The notes beneath the pieces are model-generated. The model was not told the origin of the DNA. It made no database searches and saw nothing but the letters and a program-made list of their open reading frames with translations. Below, in pieces: positions 47,040-57,772 of a stretch of DNA of 64,000 nucleotides. The position numbers and the translations under genes were made by a program. The stretch is from Rhipicephalus microplus (Eukaryota > Arthropoda > Arachnida > Ixodida > Ixodidae). Positions within the stretch are counted from its first letter, which is position 1; every line of letters begins with the position of its first letter. The stretch lies in assembly GCF_043290135.1 (NCBI RefSeq), contig NC_134700.1, positions 80,935,500 through 80,999,499 on the forward strand, read 5' to 3'.

Positions 47040-48450
47040 TCCGTTAGTGCAGCCTTGAATGATGACGCATCCTCCATGCAAGCAATAGAATGCGGAAGGC
47101 GGTTCCACTCAGTGCTCGTTTTTGCTAAAAAGGAGTCTGAAAAAAATTAGTGCAGTAAAAAGGAATGAAAACCTTGAATGAAAAAGAAATGAAAATGCAA
47201 TGATATGTATGAAGATGCCGAGATGATTTCCTGTTTAAGTGAACATTTATGGTAGGTGATCTTTTGAAAAAGAAATACATGGGACATTTTTCTTCGAAGT
47301 TTCAAATTTGTTAGTCCAAGGTCTGATTTCGTCAGTGAAATGCTAGCTGAGTGGGAATGATTTGAGTGTGTGAAACGTGCTGAATGTTTCTGAACTGATT
47401 CAATTATATTTGTTAATATCGTTTGACCAGATTTAAAAGATGAGCAGCATATTCTAGCTAGGGTCTATTTAATATTTTGTAGAGTTGTAATTTTAAATGA
47501 CATGAAGCGTTTGAAAAACTTCTGCAAATGTACCAGAAAGACGTAGGCGTACCAGCGTACCAGCCGGTGGGGGAGTAAGGGGGCGCGAGCCCCCCCCCCC
47601 CCCCCCCCCTTCATTAAGAAAACTTGGGGGGCTGAGCCATCCCACTTTCGACAGTGGTCACTCTTGGCTGCACGCTGGGGAAACGAACAAGTAAGGTGTA
47701 ATTATTTATCACAACAGCATTTACTCAATTGTGTTTCTATAGGAGAATGAAATTGTTATGAGGATATGTTACAACATAGTGTAATTTTGCCAACATTTCC
47801 GCTTTGATAATGTTCCTTGTAGGTTTATATATATATATATATATCCCTGGTGACGAGTGAGGTAGGCTTGCCCGCCCACTCACGAAAGAATTGGTACGCC
47901 ACTGCAGAGAGATCTGTTAGCATTGTTAGTGATGTATTCAATCTGTGCATGCTAAGAAAGGTTATTGGCAATCTGAATTCCGACGTATTTATATCATGCT
48001 ACCTACTCGAGTTTGATGTTATTGATGGCATAGCCGAAAGATTTTGTCGAGTCAGGGCGATGCAATAAATGCATGATTTAGCATTTATAGTGGGATTTAA
48101 GAACATAAGCCGGTGCGAGTAGTTGCTTTATATGTTATTCAAGTCAGATTGAAGAATAGAGTTATCATGCTGATTAGTGATTTCATGGCATAAAACACAA
48201 TCAGCAAATAGTTTAGTGGGACTATTAATTACTGTAGGTAAGTCATTAATATAAATTAGAAATAACAATGAGCCAAGAACAGAGCCTTGAGGGACGCCCG
48301 ACTTTACATCACAACAAGGGGATGCAGCATCAAGTTGCAAATTGAGTATGGTTATCCAGTTCAAGATGCTAGGGTCAATGTTAAGAATACTAAGTTGGAG
48401 AAGTAGTAAGCGATGAGACACCTTGTCGGAAGCTTTAGCAAAATTTTAAA
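47040..48450 (-). pseudogene. LINE reverse transcriptase fragment
   Basis: From 48450 leftwards: [40 protein letters not shown] (48300-48240), then LFADCVL at 48215, where one Asp of the catalytic FADD pair has been lost by a small deletion or frame change. The C-terminal STEWNRLPHSIACMEDASSF lies at 47130-47060, beyond the MITE. The order and wording of the blocks agree with the LINE at 34376-38040, but the copy is more decayed. It is inactive. Confidence 0.85.
47542..47904. mobile_element. hAT-like MITE
   Basis: The right end on the minus strand begins cagtggcgtacc and the left end cgtaggcgtacc, imperfect inverted repeats of the hAT type. Flanks cagaaaga (47534-47541) and cagagaga (47905-47912) form an 8-bp duplication with one mismatch. 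Inside are a C run (about 47591-47609) and a (TA)n stretch (47829-47843). No coding capacity. Confidence 0.72.
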
Positions 48451-48574
48451 ATATACAGTGAATAATATGGCCTTTGTCAAAAGTAGAGGAAATGTTATGG
48501 TTAAACAATATTAGTGTTGTTTCGCATGAGTAGTTCTTGCAAAACCCATGCCGAAAAAAAGTAAAATAAGGAGT

Positions 48575-48870
48575 TTGATGTGAGGAAGGAAACGAAATTA
48601 GTAAATAGGACGCGATGCTTAACCGATCCTCCCTGCACTCAATGTGGGATCGTCTGCTGTTGCCTGGCCAGTTTGGGCTGCGGTTCTGGCAGTTTGCACC
48701 ATTCCTCTTGGTGTAACCGAGTAATGTCCCGAATGCCGGTACCCGGGTGCAGTAGCTCTTGGGGTTCTTGCTCGGCCCAGGTTAACATTTCTCAGGCATG
48801 GTAGTCAGCGATGATGTTGCCTGCTACCTGTGAGTGAGCCGGAACCCACACAAGCTCTATAGAAACATGA
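48575..48870 (-). pseudogene. I-like LINE scrap (tentative)
   Basis: The minus strand reads a block of the type PAHSQVAGNIIADYH near 48830, resembling the last RNase H motif of I-group LINEs, then EMLTWAEQEPQELLHPG and LHQEEWCKLPEPQ. Stops interrupt it. Neither end of an element is visible, and the similarity is weak. Confidence 0.4.
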
Positions 48871-49681
48871 ATTTAGTAACATGATATGCGAGACACCACA
48901 AATGTCCGTGCACAGAAATTTCTTAGCTTTTTTTTTTTTTTCAGCTATTGCAACTGCTGTACAGTCGAGACCCTTAATCTCTGTTCGTTGTCACAATTTC
49001 TTTGCAGCGAGAACTGAAAAATATGCAAATCTTGCAATTACACAGCACAATTAAAGTTTATTTAAGGTTGTTGGTGACCTTGTTCTGTTTCATATAATGA
49101 CATTGCTTTGAAGGAGTTTGATGGCTGACCACTTAGTACGCTTTGCATAGCTTCGTCACAGTAGTGGGTGCTTAAGAATGTGCGAGCATTGTTAAAAGCA
49201 TCAACAACTTCACCCAAACTTGCTTTGCGGCTTTCCTCACTCTTGTTGTCATACTCATTTTTATTTGCGCCCAGTAGGAGAGGTGTGCAAACACCCCTGC
49301 AACTTCGTTAAGTCACAATATATGTGGTTAAAAGCACACTTCCCTCTTTCTCTCTCCTCGAACCTCTCCGAGGCTGGCGCCGAGTTGGTTTTGGCTAGAT
49401 GCTGTCACGTGGGACTGCTCGCAGCCCTCGTTTGTTTAAGCCGCTCTCTATTACCAACTTTGCTTTAGAAGCACGGATTCAATGGTGAACAACGCATCCG
49501 TTTTTTGGATATGCACTTGTGCTTTAGTGCGCATTGAGCTGCGAAATACCTTTCACCCTAGAATGACCTTGCTGTTGGATGCCATCGGTGCCTGTTCATG
49601 TCGACCGAAAGCATTTCATGATGCCATTTGTTAAGTGTAACGAGTTGCGACAAAAGACACGGTTGCATAGAATCAGAATTA
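48871..49681. other. No gene recognised
   Basis: A T run at 48929-48942 is the only marked structure. The small frame at 49220-49468 shows no domain. Confidence 0.5.
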
Positions 49682-49694
49682 AGAATTTCAGGCA

Positions 49695-49949
49695 GCCCCG
49701 CCGCGGTGGTCTAGTGGCTAAGGTACTCGGCTGCTGACCCACAGGTCGTGGGATCGAATCCTGGCTGCAGCGGCTGCATTTCCAATGGAGGCGGAAATGT
49801 TGTAGGCCCGTGTGCTTGGATTTGGGTGCACGTTAAAGAACCCCAGGTGGTCTAAATTTTCAGAGCCCTCCACTACGGCGTCTTTCATAATTATGGGGTG
49901 GTTTTGGGACGTTAAACCTCACATATCAATCAATCAATTTAATCGAATC
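49695..49949 (+). mobile_element. Ruka-type SINE, full length
   Basis: It begins gccccgccgcggtggtctag, with the A box within tggtctagtggctaagg and the B box in ggtcgtgggatcgaatcc (49744-49761). It continues through the conserved body (ggaggcggaaatgttgtagg; cacgttaaagaaccccagg) and ends in a (TCAA)n tail. The 13-bp flanks agaatttcaggca (49682-49694) and agaatttcagaca (49950-49962) differ at one base and are its target duplication. Of the four copies here it is the best preserved and could have been transcribed by RNA polymerase III. It is not a tRNA gene. Confidence 0.94.
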
Positions 49950-49962
49950 AGAATTTCAGACA

Positions 49963-50879
49963 GACATTTTCCACTCCACTTTGCGATTTAAGTTGCAAAT
50001 CTATCACTATGAGTATGGGTTATGTCAAGGCTTGCTTAATTTAAAGCCTGCTTTAACACTGTAGACATGACGTACTGAGTCAATGAGTGTGTTCATCGTT
50101 TAGGAACCTCACGTAGAAGTGCAATTTCGTGTGGAGGTCTTCGTGCTAATAAATGTGAAGATTTATATCCACGACTGGAGCTCTTGTGAAGGAATCGCTT
50201 ATGGTGGCATGCTAGTTCATTAATTTGCTAGCTAGTTATTTCAGCGGTATAGTTTGTATGTCAGATACCACAAGGCGTTCCTGCAAAATATGGCTGGTGC
50301 ATCTAACCACTTAACGAAATAACTACTGCCGTTCGAATGTATCAGCTATAAATTATGTGCCCCAAAAAATGTATCAGCTATATGCCTCTCCCAAACACTA
50401 ATATTTGCCGGCGGCAACATCGCCGTCGTACGTCGGCGGCATCAATGCGAGCTGTTGCTTCTACTGAAAGTCATTGTGCGTGCTCTCTGCACATGTTGTA
50501 TACCTTATGCGGCACTTCACAGAGCTCTCATTGGCCAATGTGACACTTGTTTAGATAATTTTATGGTGAGTTTGACAGCTGGTGTGCAAGCTCTCATAGC
50601 ACTGCCTGGCAAGCAAGCGCTCTCTCCACGAAAGGGCATCTGCTATGCAAGAACAAGGCAGGCGGCACCACATTCAAAAAGATAATGTAAAGAAGACTGT
50701 GTGGGAGCACTGTGAAAAGAGTGTGACACGCTCTCGCTGTAATTGTTGGGTTTCAATGATAAGTAGCATCAGTTGCTACCCAGTTATTTACCGCATGGTT
50801 TCATAAGAATCCGTCACCATCTGCAGTTCATAATTGGGAGAAAACGTTTTGTACTCTGCTGCAATACACCCTGGGGTAT
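49963..50879. other. No gene recognised
   Basis: Contains small frames around 50355-50685 without domain evidence. Confidence 0.5.
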
Positions 50880-51130
50880 AAGGTGTGAGAAAAAAGTTTT
50901 CCTTGTTTTGTGCAACAAAAGATGGTGATCTTCCGGACAAGTGGAGGCGAGCAGTCCTCATGAGCGATCAGGTCCTTCATTCAACTTATTTTGCCTGCAA
51001 AAAACATTTCGAGCTCAAATGCTTCTGCAAAGAATGAACAACACACTACAATGAACACGTCCTCAGGAACATGCCGCAAAGGGGGACATTGTCAAGGGAC
51101 ACTGTGCCGGTAAAGTTCCCTACCTGGCAT
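50880..51130 (+). pseudogene. Degenerate THAP domain
   Basis: One frame reads GDLPDKWRRAVLMSDQVL, with the conserved Pro and Trp of THAP, then YFACKKHFELKCF with the C-x2-H-F zinc half-site (about 50985-51015), and a stop soon after. In another frame TVPVKFP near 51110 fits the terminal AVPTIFP motif. The N-terminal Cys pair is not intact. This THAP copy is not closely similar to the one at 15739-16600. P-type transposases start with such a domain, but no transposase body follows. Confidence 0.6.
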
Positions 51131-52499
51131 ACCCGACCAATGTGAGAAAACATTGCATTAAATGCCAAGCTGCTAAGCGCAGTGAAGCAATTAATTCTGC
51201 TGAGGTTTTTAAAAGAGTGTCGCTACCGATTCTTTCTAGGTATTGCATGTATTTTACTGTCTTAGTTAACCATAGTTTTGTTTCACTGCAGTCTGTGCAG
51301 CTTATGTGATGTGACGTACTGTGCTGTGGTGCCTCATGCATGCTCACATAAGCAATGACACAATCGGCAAAGTTAGAAAATATATTTGTAACAGAAATTG
51401 CTTGAGTATGTGAGCAATGTGAGTCCAGCTAAACCACTGGTCCTGCAAGGATGTACAGGCACTATTTTACAACTCAAAATGACACAAACCACTGCATCAC
51501 AGGCCCTTAAAGAAGTAAGTGCGGGTACCGCAGCCTGCAGTTGTCGACGTAAGTAAGTAACGCTTTCAGTGTTGACAGAGTACACGTCTAGATAATGGAA
51601 ACTAAATTCCAATATTCAATTCAAAAACAAAAGCAAAATAAAATCTAGCTTTGACTCTCCCTATAGCTTCATTGTGCTACAGAACAAAACCATCCCTCTA
51701 GTGGGGCATACATGTTGCAGGTGCCTATTATACAAATGTGTATGTTGATTTTTCAGGCATTTTCATGTGACTGGTGTGCGCGCATAGGTGTCTGTGCGTG
51801 ACAGCCGTGCCTGTAGCGACAGCCTACATTCGTTTCTACTTTCACAGCATGAGCAGATCATCGCAAGAACTTCGACAAAGGAAAAAAAATGTCAACAAAC
51901 CCATTTTATTGCCCTCAATGGTTCAGCTGCGGTTTTCTTATATACACATATGGCAAGCCAGCGAGACCCTGGTGCACAGCTCACTACGTATTGTGCCATC
52001 TATTGCAGAAAGAGCACAGCCTTATTGATTTGCCTACCAAATCTGGGAACCAGTTCATACACTTACTTTTCCACTGTGGCATGTACTTCTGATGTTGGCA
52101 GCATTGCAGAACTCCTCGCATGCAATCAGGTTGGCATCAGCTCACACAAAGTCATGTAGACAAACAGCACCTGGTGTCGCTCCATTGAAGCTGAGATGCC
52201 AAACAACACTGCACGTAAGCAAATTCTGTGAGGTAGCCCAGCAAACCTCTTGTGATGGCAGTTCTAACATAAGCACCTAACTAAAAGGCCTTCAAGCCAA
52301 GCCGTATTTGTGGCCACGACAAATATGCACAAATTTACCAATGTGAGAAATGCTGTGCTTGGAAAGTCAGATATGCTATGTGAGATGTAGAAGTAACATA
52401 CATCAAAATAGTGCATGTACCAACATGGAAGATAAGGAATGCTTTAGTCAATGGGAAGAATAAGCTGCCGAGCGGAAATTTCTGTAGCCTTCTTTACAT
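51131..52499. other. Mostly unassigned; possible upstream part of the Penelope relic
   Basis: The frames at 51774-52280 overlap in three phases and have no clear domain. Some of this may be decayed RT of the Penelope-like element that ends at 52815, but no motif could be confirmed. Confidence 0.4.
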
Positions 52500-52506
52500 T
52501 GTAGTC

Positions 52507-52815
52507 TGCCACGAGTGTGACAACACGTCAGTCTATGAGAGCTGTGATTTCAATGAAAGAGTTAAACAACACAACAGTTCAAAATGAAGTCACCAAATCA
52601 TGGGTGACCTTGAATGCCCTCGCTGAACATGTGGAATATACAGGCTTTCAAATTGACTGGTCAAGCAACCGTGTTCTGGTCGAAGAAAACAAGCTTGCAT
52701 CATGCCAGCACCTGGAATCCCTGCACATTCACACAGCTGCACGTATCCTCAATAAGATTTATGGAACGCTGACCATGTATTTTTGGTGCTTACACCACGC
52801 ACCTAGTCATACTTA
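52507..52815 (+). pseudogene. Penelope-like element, GIY-YIG endonuclease fragment
   Basis: Penelope-like retroelements carry a C-terminal GIY-YIG endonuclease. Here CHECDNTSVYESCDFNERVKQH (first 13 residues match the Cys-rich start and the Y-x-E-x-x-D-F region) is followed, after a frame change near 52592, by NALAEHVEYTGFQIDW and VLVEENKLASCQHLESLHIH, the conserved ALAEH, W and ESLHI blocks. It ends with LTMYFWCLHHA before a stop. The catalytic Tyr-Ile-Gly part is altered and the RT is missing. The relic lies in the core of the 27.9-kb segment. Confidence 0.75.
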
Positions 52816-53136
52816 AATACGATGTACCTTTCTTATGGCTGCCATTCAGAACAATATTAGGTGCCCAAACATCAATAAACTTTCTGTTATTTTGGTCGGT
52901 GTATCCTTTTGTTTGTACACTAAGAAGAAATAGTTATGCATTGCCCTTTTTTTAGGCCTCTTCTAGCTGTTCACTGTAGTTGCAGTCGAAGGAGTGACTT
53001 TTTGAGTATTGATCAAGGGTAAGTGGTGGCACAGACTGCCGCCAGTTTCTATGAATTAGCCAGGTTTCACCAAAGTTCCCCCAGTTTTCCAGCAAGGCCC
53101 CAATTCCCCGACTTTCCCAGGTTGGTAGACACCCTG
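52816..53136. other. No gene recognised
   Basis: Unique-looking sequence between the Penelope fragment and the right inverted arm. The C-rich part 53065-53115 opens a short frame without domain. Confidence 0.5.
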
Positions 53137-54920
53137 CACAAAGATAGATGGCAGTTAACTCGCGTCCTGTGTTTCCTGTCTTATGCAAGTGTGATTCTGC
53201 ACTTTATTACCTTAGAAGTACTTGTTGCTGGGCAGGTTGGTATAACATTATTAGGGAAAATTCTAGACGACGCGAATGTCTGGTGCATTGTGAATATTTT
53301 CTGTAGTTCAGCTGCGACTGACGCTCTTTTTCTGTGCTTTTTCATTTTTTCAGTGGTGCTTAGGCATCTATAATTTTTCCCCTTAGCTTAATTACCTCCC
53401 TGAAGCTATGCATCATCTTGCCCATGAACAACCATTGTTAAACTATTGTATGTGGCATTGTTGGTGCAAAATGACCTTAGAGTATATGCTAAAGCTCCTG
53501 CAGGATCACCGGCTGAATGTGACAACCAGTTCACCATTTATAGAACCCGAAGTATTGACATTTTAAATGTATCTGTTCGCACAGTGCTTCATTGGAGTCA
53601 TGCAAGCTTAAAATATGGTGCTCTCACAGAGAAATATTTCTTCCTGTGCTGTGACCAACGGGAAAACTATGTAGACAATAACAAAAAGAGATCACAACTA
53701 GGCTTAGCTGTGTGATGTCTGCCTCAATAAAAATGTAATTAATGCAAGTGTGCTTATATCACCATGGTGTTGCCAGTTTGATACATTTGATATGAACCTC
53801 TGCTCGCTCCACCATGGTGTTCCTAAGGGTGTACACAGTCTTACCTCTGAGACAGCATTGCCAGAACTAATTTCACTGTCACAATCTTGAACAGGTGTGC
53901 GACAAGCATGCCCCAGTGCAGAGAACACAAGAAAAGTGGTCACTGCTTACATGTTCAAGGTCGTATGCACGCACACCGGACTATGATTTTGCAGTCTCTT
54001 ACATTTTGAGTGGAGTATACATCGTGATGGCTGGAGCAGTCTCTGTGGTCACCAGCTAGACGATCACAATGTGCATGTTGTTGCTTGAGACAACTGTTTA
54101 GGACAAAAAAGGGCACCGTAGAAAAAAATATTTTTAGGCTAATGTAAGGGCTTGTGGTGAGGAGACTTTCAAAAGGTATATGATGTGTCATCTTGCAATA
54201 GAAAAGCAACATTTATGCCTAGTTTATGTTAATAGGAGTCTGCTAAACATTGGTCATACAAGCTTGTGACTAGAGAAGGATGATGTCCAGAAGATACCCT
54301 CCTGAAATGTTAACCTGCACCGTCCTCCCTTGCCCTTCTTGGTGCACTGGAATTTTTGCCCTATAGGTACTAATTCCTTTAGTGGGTACTCTTGAAGGGC
54401 TTCTGAATAAGCTCACTCTTACCACCTGCTTTACCCAAGGATAAATCCTGCTGTTGGAACTTGTTTGCTTGGCAGAAATTTTTAACAGGAAAAAAAGCTT
54501 CACTTGTTACACAAATAAAGCTACAGCATTGCAAGATTACTATGATGTTATGTACACAGACCTCCCACATACAACTCACTAAAATGTCACCAATTACCTC
54601 TATGGTGAGCCTAATTATTTAAGACAGCATGTAAGTTTCTTGATCCTATACTTTTTAATCAGTACATGAACCTTGAAAAAACAAGATCGTCACGTGCAGT
54701 GCATAAAACCAGTGCTTATGAAGTGCAATGATGCCATCGGAAGCATCAGCAAAAGTAAGTTCACCCTGCTAGAAAGCAAATTCTGCGTGAAGCCTGTAAA
54801 TGTACTGTTAACAAAGTCTTTTCGACACCTTCATTACTTCTACTTCTGCAATTGACATAATCCTGTCTCATGCATACCTTGCTGTCAACCAAAAAATTAT
54901 TGACCTATGAGGTATTGATT
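53137..54920 (-). repeat. Right arm of the 1.78-kb internal inverted repeat
   Basis: Reverse-complement partner of 30640-32423. Equal length, few gaps. Small frames (for example 53446-53715 versus 31844-32113 on the opposite strand) agree at about 81 of 89 codons, consistent with roughly 95% nucleotide identity. No protein domain was recognised in either arm. Confidence 0.9.
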
Positions 54921-56140
54921 TCAACGTATTGATTTCAAGCGTATGCCATATACTTGCTCCCTGAGAGAACACAACGAAGAGTGCATGCATGCTTGACACA
55001 AATAATGAAATTTTTGAAAATGATGTAGCAGGTTTCGTCTCTTGGTGCAGATTCCTGCAGGCACTTACTTAATTACCACCCCATTTCGCCAACAAGCAGC
55101 CCATGTAAGACGTTCGAACATGCGCCATTATGTCGGGTCATAACCAGTTTCCTCTAACCACCTTGCACTTAGGCATGGCACAAATTTTGAAGTACGACTG
55201 AAGCCTCTCATATGCATGTTTTGTTTATTTGAAGGTGCCATTTAACAATCTTGAATTAATCCTGCAATGAACTAAAATCTGAATGCCTTGCGAATTGCCT
55301 GCCACAAAATGTATTTTACTAAATAAATTGTTCTGGGCTTGTTACACAAGCTGAAGATGATGACGATACTGACTACCGCGTTGTCACTGATGAGGCAGAG
55401 GATAGCGCGTGTACAATTTAGGTGCACACACGAGGCCCAATGTCAGTGCTACATTTCCAATTTACACACGAGCGCATGCAATATGTATGCTTTACCGCAA
55501 TACACAGCGTGCACTTCACCACAAGGCGCGACTGCCTTGCGGCATTGTTTAATTTTAAGAAGACGCTTAAGGTGGCAATTTTGACCGAATATTTATAGTG
55601 CTCCAAGCATATCTTCAACTTTATTTCTTTTTTTTTTCTTTGTATACACCCACAAGTACAGACATAGCTTAGAACACCGATTATCGTAATCGGCGACAGC
55701 ATATTTAGGCCACTTGGAAAATAACATCGTGTGAACGCCTGGTAATATTCCATCGCTTCCAAGTTGTGCATTTCGTATCTGTCTCACGCAGTTACGCAAG
55801 AAGAAGCTTCAATGAAAGTTTTGGCACAAGCATACACTTCACCCAAGCGACACATCCACCCTTACGCTACACATGCACTTACCAGACATACACGTACGGC
55901 ATACATCCACAAATAGCATAACACACGGTGTTCATGATCGGGCAAGTCGTTACCACATTGCTTATAGACGGTATCACAGAACGAGACCACGTATCCATGC
56001 GCAGAGGCGGTTCTCGCGAATGCATACAACTCCCGCTCAAGCAATGACCACGGATAAATAACCACCGCACGGTAAAGATCCTCACAAGTTGGTGAGGAAC
56101 CTTAGACCTTTCGTTCCCACCACGTAAACGTCCCCAAAAA
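54921..56140. other. Right outer spacer of the large insert; no gene
   Basis: Shorter than the left spacer and not alignable with it, except for patches next to the terminal inverted repeat. Frames at 55418-56148 overlap in several phases and have no domain. Confidence 0.5.
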
Positions 56141-56262
56141 ATTTCCAATACGGCGATTCTGTCGCCGTCTATTCATACATTTCCAGCCAGGTCAAGCCGG
56201 TTTTAAGCGGCTATTGGGTGAACCGAGCGTTTTGGCCCTCAAAAGGTTCGTGCCATCCGGTG
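56141..56262 (-). repeat. Right terminal inverted repeat of the large insert
   Basis: Inverted partner of 28419-28540, with the identical core gcggctattgggtgaacc. The outermost 11 bases before the flank (56263-56273) do not match the left end. Confidence 0.82.
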
Positions 56263-56273
56263 GCAGCAGACGC

Positions 56274-56288
56274 GGCCAGTAACGGAGG
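56274..56288 (+). repeat. Right copy of the 15-bp flanking duplication
   Basis: Reads ggccagtaacggagg. On the minus strand it encodes P-L-L-A at the end of the right-hand pol fragment. Confidence 0.75.
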
Positions 56289-56849
56289 CGTCTGGAGGCG
56301 ATGTTTAAGGTCTCTTTCGTCGACTTCGACTTGCCAATAGCCAGTCTTGAGGTCCATTGACGAAAAGTACTTGGCGTTATGGAGCCGATCAAGTGCGTCG
56401 TCTATTCCTGGGAGAGGATACACGTCCTTTCTTGTGATTTTGTTCAGGCGGCGATAATCGACGCAGAAACGTAGGGTCCCATCCTTTTTCTTCACTAACA
56501 CCACGGGGGATGCCCATGGACTCTTGGACGGCTGGATAATGTCATCCCGCAGCATTTCATCAACTTGTCTCTTCATGGCTTCACGTTCTCGCGTCAAAAC
56601 CCTGTACGGACTCTGACGGAGTGGTCTGGCATTTTTTTCGGTTATGATGCGATGTTTCGTGATTGGGGTCTGCCGAATTTTCGATGACGACGAAAAGCAA
56701 TCTTCGTATTGCAGGAGCAGGGCCTTGAGCTGTTCTTGCTTATCGTTCGGAAGTCTGGAATTGACATCGAAAGCTATGGGAGGGGCTTGGTTCCTCTGAG
56801 CAGGTTCCGCAGAATCGGCCCTCGCCGATTCTGCGGCCCTGGAAAGCAC
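56274..56849 (-). pseudogene. gypsy reverse transcriptase with palm deletion
   Basis: The frame shows RLPNDKQEQLKALLLQYEDCF, then ITEKNARPLRQSPYRV, SPWASPVVLVKKKDGTLRF and FSSMDLKTGYWQVEVDERD. It then jumps straight to LKHRLQTPPLLA, which belongs to the start of RNase H. The part holding the YxDD active site and the thumb is absent, an in-frame deletion of well over 100 codons. This happened in the gypsy itself, independent of the large insertion a few bases further. RT activity is impossible. Confidence 0.9.
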
Positions 56850-56921
56850 TGTAAAGCACTGGTGGCTTCGACAATTTCTTCGATGTATGCGACCGTTGTT
56901 CCTTTGTTCACATGTTTGTAC

Positions 56922-57692
56922 TCATTGCTGAAATTTGTGAGCATAACCGTTGCTTTGCCTCCCCGCAGCTCTGATTCCTCTTGCGACGCAAATATTTCGG
57001 GTGACCAACAGATGCTGACTGCCTTCAACGACGCCTTCCAAGTCAGGTGATTTAGGAGCGCCGACTGAAATAATGACGCTTGAGCGAGGCGGAATGGTGA
57101 CTTGTTCTTCCAGCACATTCAAGGCATGTTGTCCTGACGGCGTGCGCGGCGGTAGTGCTTCTTCTCTGGATAATGTTATCGACTTTGTTGTTAGGTTGAT
57201 GACAGCACCATGGAGGCATAAGAAGTCCATGCCAAGGATGACATCTCTCGAGCAATGCTGTAGGACTATGAAGTCTGTAGGATAAATACGGCCGTTAATG
57301 GTGACTCTCGCTGTGCAGATTCCTGCAGGCGTTATGAGATGACCTCCGGCTGTGGGGATTTCAGGGCCTTTCCAAGCTGTCCTAACTTCTTTTAACTTCG
57401 CGGCGAATGACCCACTGATGACAGAATAGTCGGCTCCAGTATCGACAAGAGTGGTCACACTGTGGCCGTCGATAAGAACGTCGAGGTCGCTAGTTCGCCG
57501 TCTCGCATTACAGTTAGGGCGTGGCGTCGGGTCACGGCTGCGTCGGCTTGTTCCACTGCTTCCATGTTGCGTCGTCAGGCCACCTTCGGTAAGTGAGCTT
57601 TCGCCGTCAAGGCTTTGCCTGGTTGGCGTTGTGTTCGGAAAGCTCCGTCGCGGCGTCGGCGTCGTCGGAGGATCTTCGGTAGTTCGTCGCAC
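56922..57692 (-). pseudogene. gypsy protease and linker to RT
   Basis: Retroelement protease is an aspartic enzyme that matures Gag-Pol. LVDTGADYSVISG, with the catalytic D-T-G at residues 84-86 (about 57435-57443), is followed by the second conserved block VILGMDFL about 70 residues later, as expected. The frame continues through VTIPPRSSVIISVG, the usual spacer before RT. The frame is open over 256 codons and this part may be the least damaged of the element; it is joined to gag and RT only through frame changes. Confidence 0.88.
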
Positions 57693-57772
57693 AGCAACCG
57701 CACGTCCACCGGTTGCTGCCCTTAGTTTCCCGGATACGGGCTAGGAGACCGGCCCCGCGTTGGGCCGGAGTA

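Larger units (their letters stand above)
46905..48560 (-). mobile_element. CR1/L2-like LINE, 5'-truncated, with a MITE inside
   Basis: The minus strand shows the RT core and C terminus of a LINE and ends near 46905 with cctctgtaaggcctttatgc. A MITE (47542-47904) interrupts it. No target duplication was established. Confidence 0.82.

Noticed and set aside
49695..49770. tRNA gene
   Set aside because: A and B boxes are there, but no cloverleaf with anticodon arm; it is the head of a SINE with flanking target duplication.
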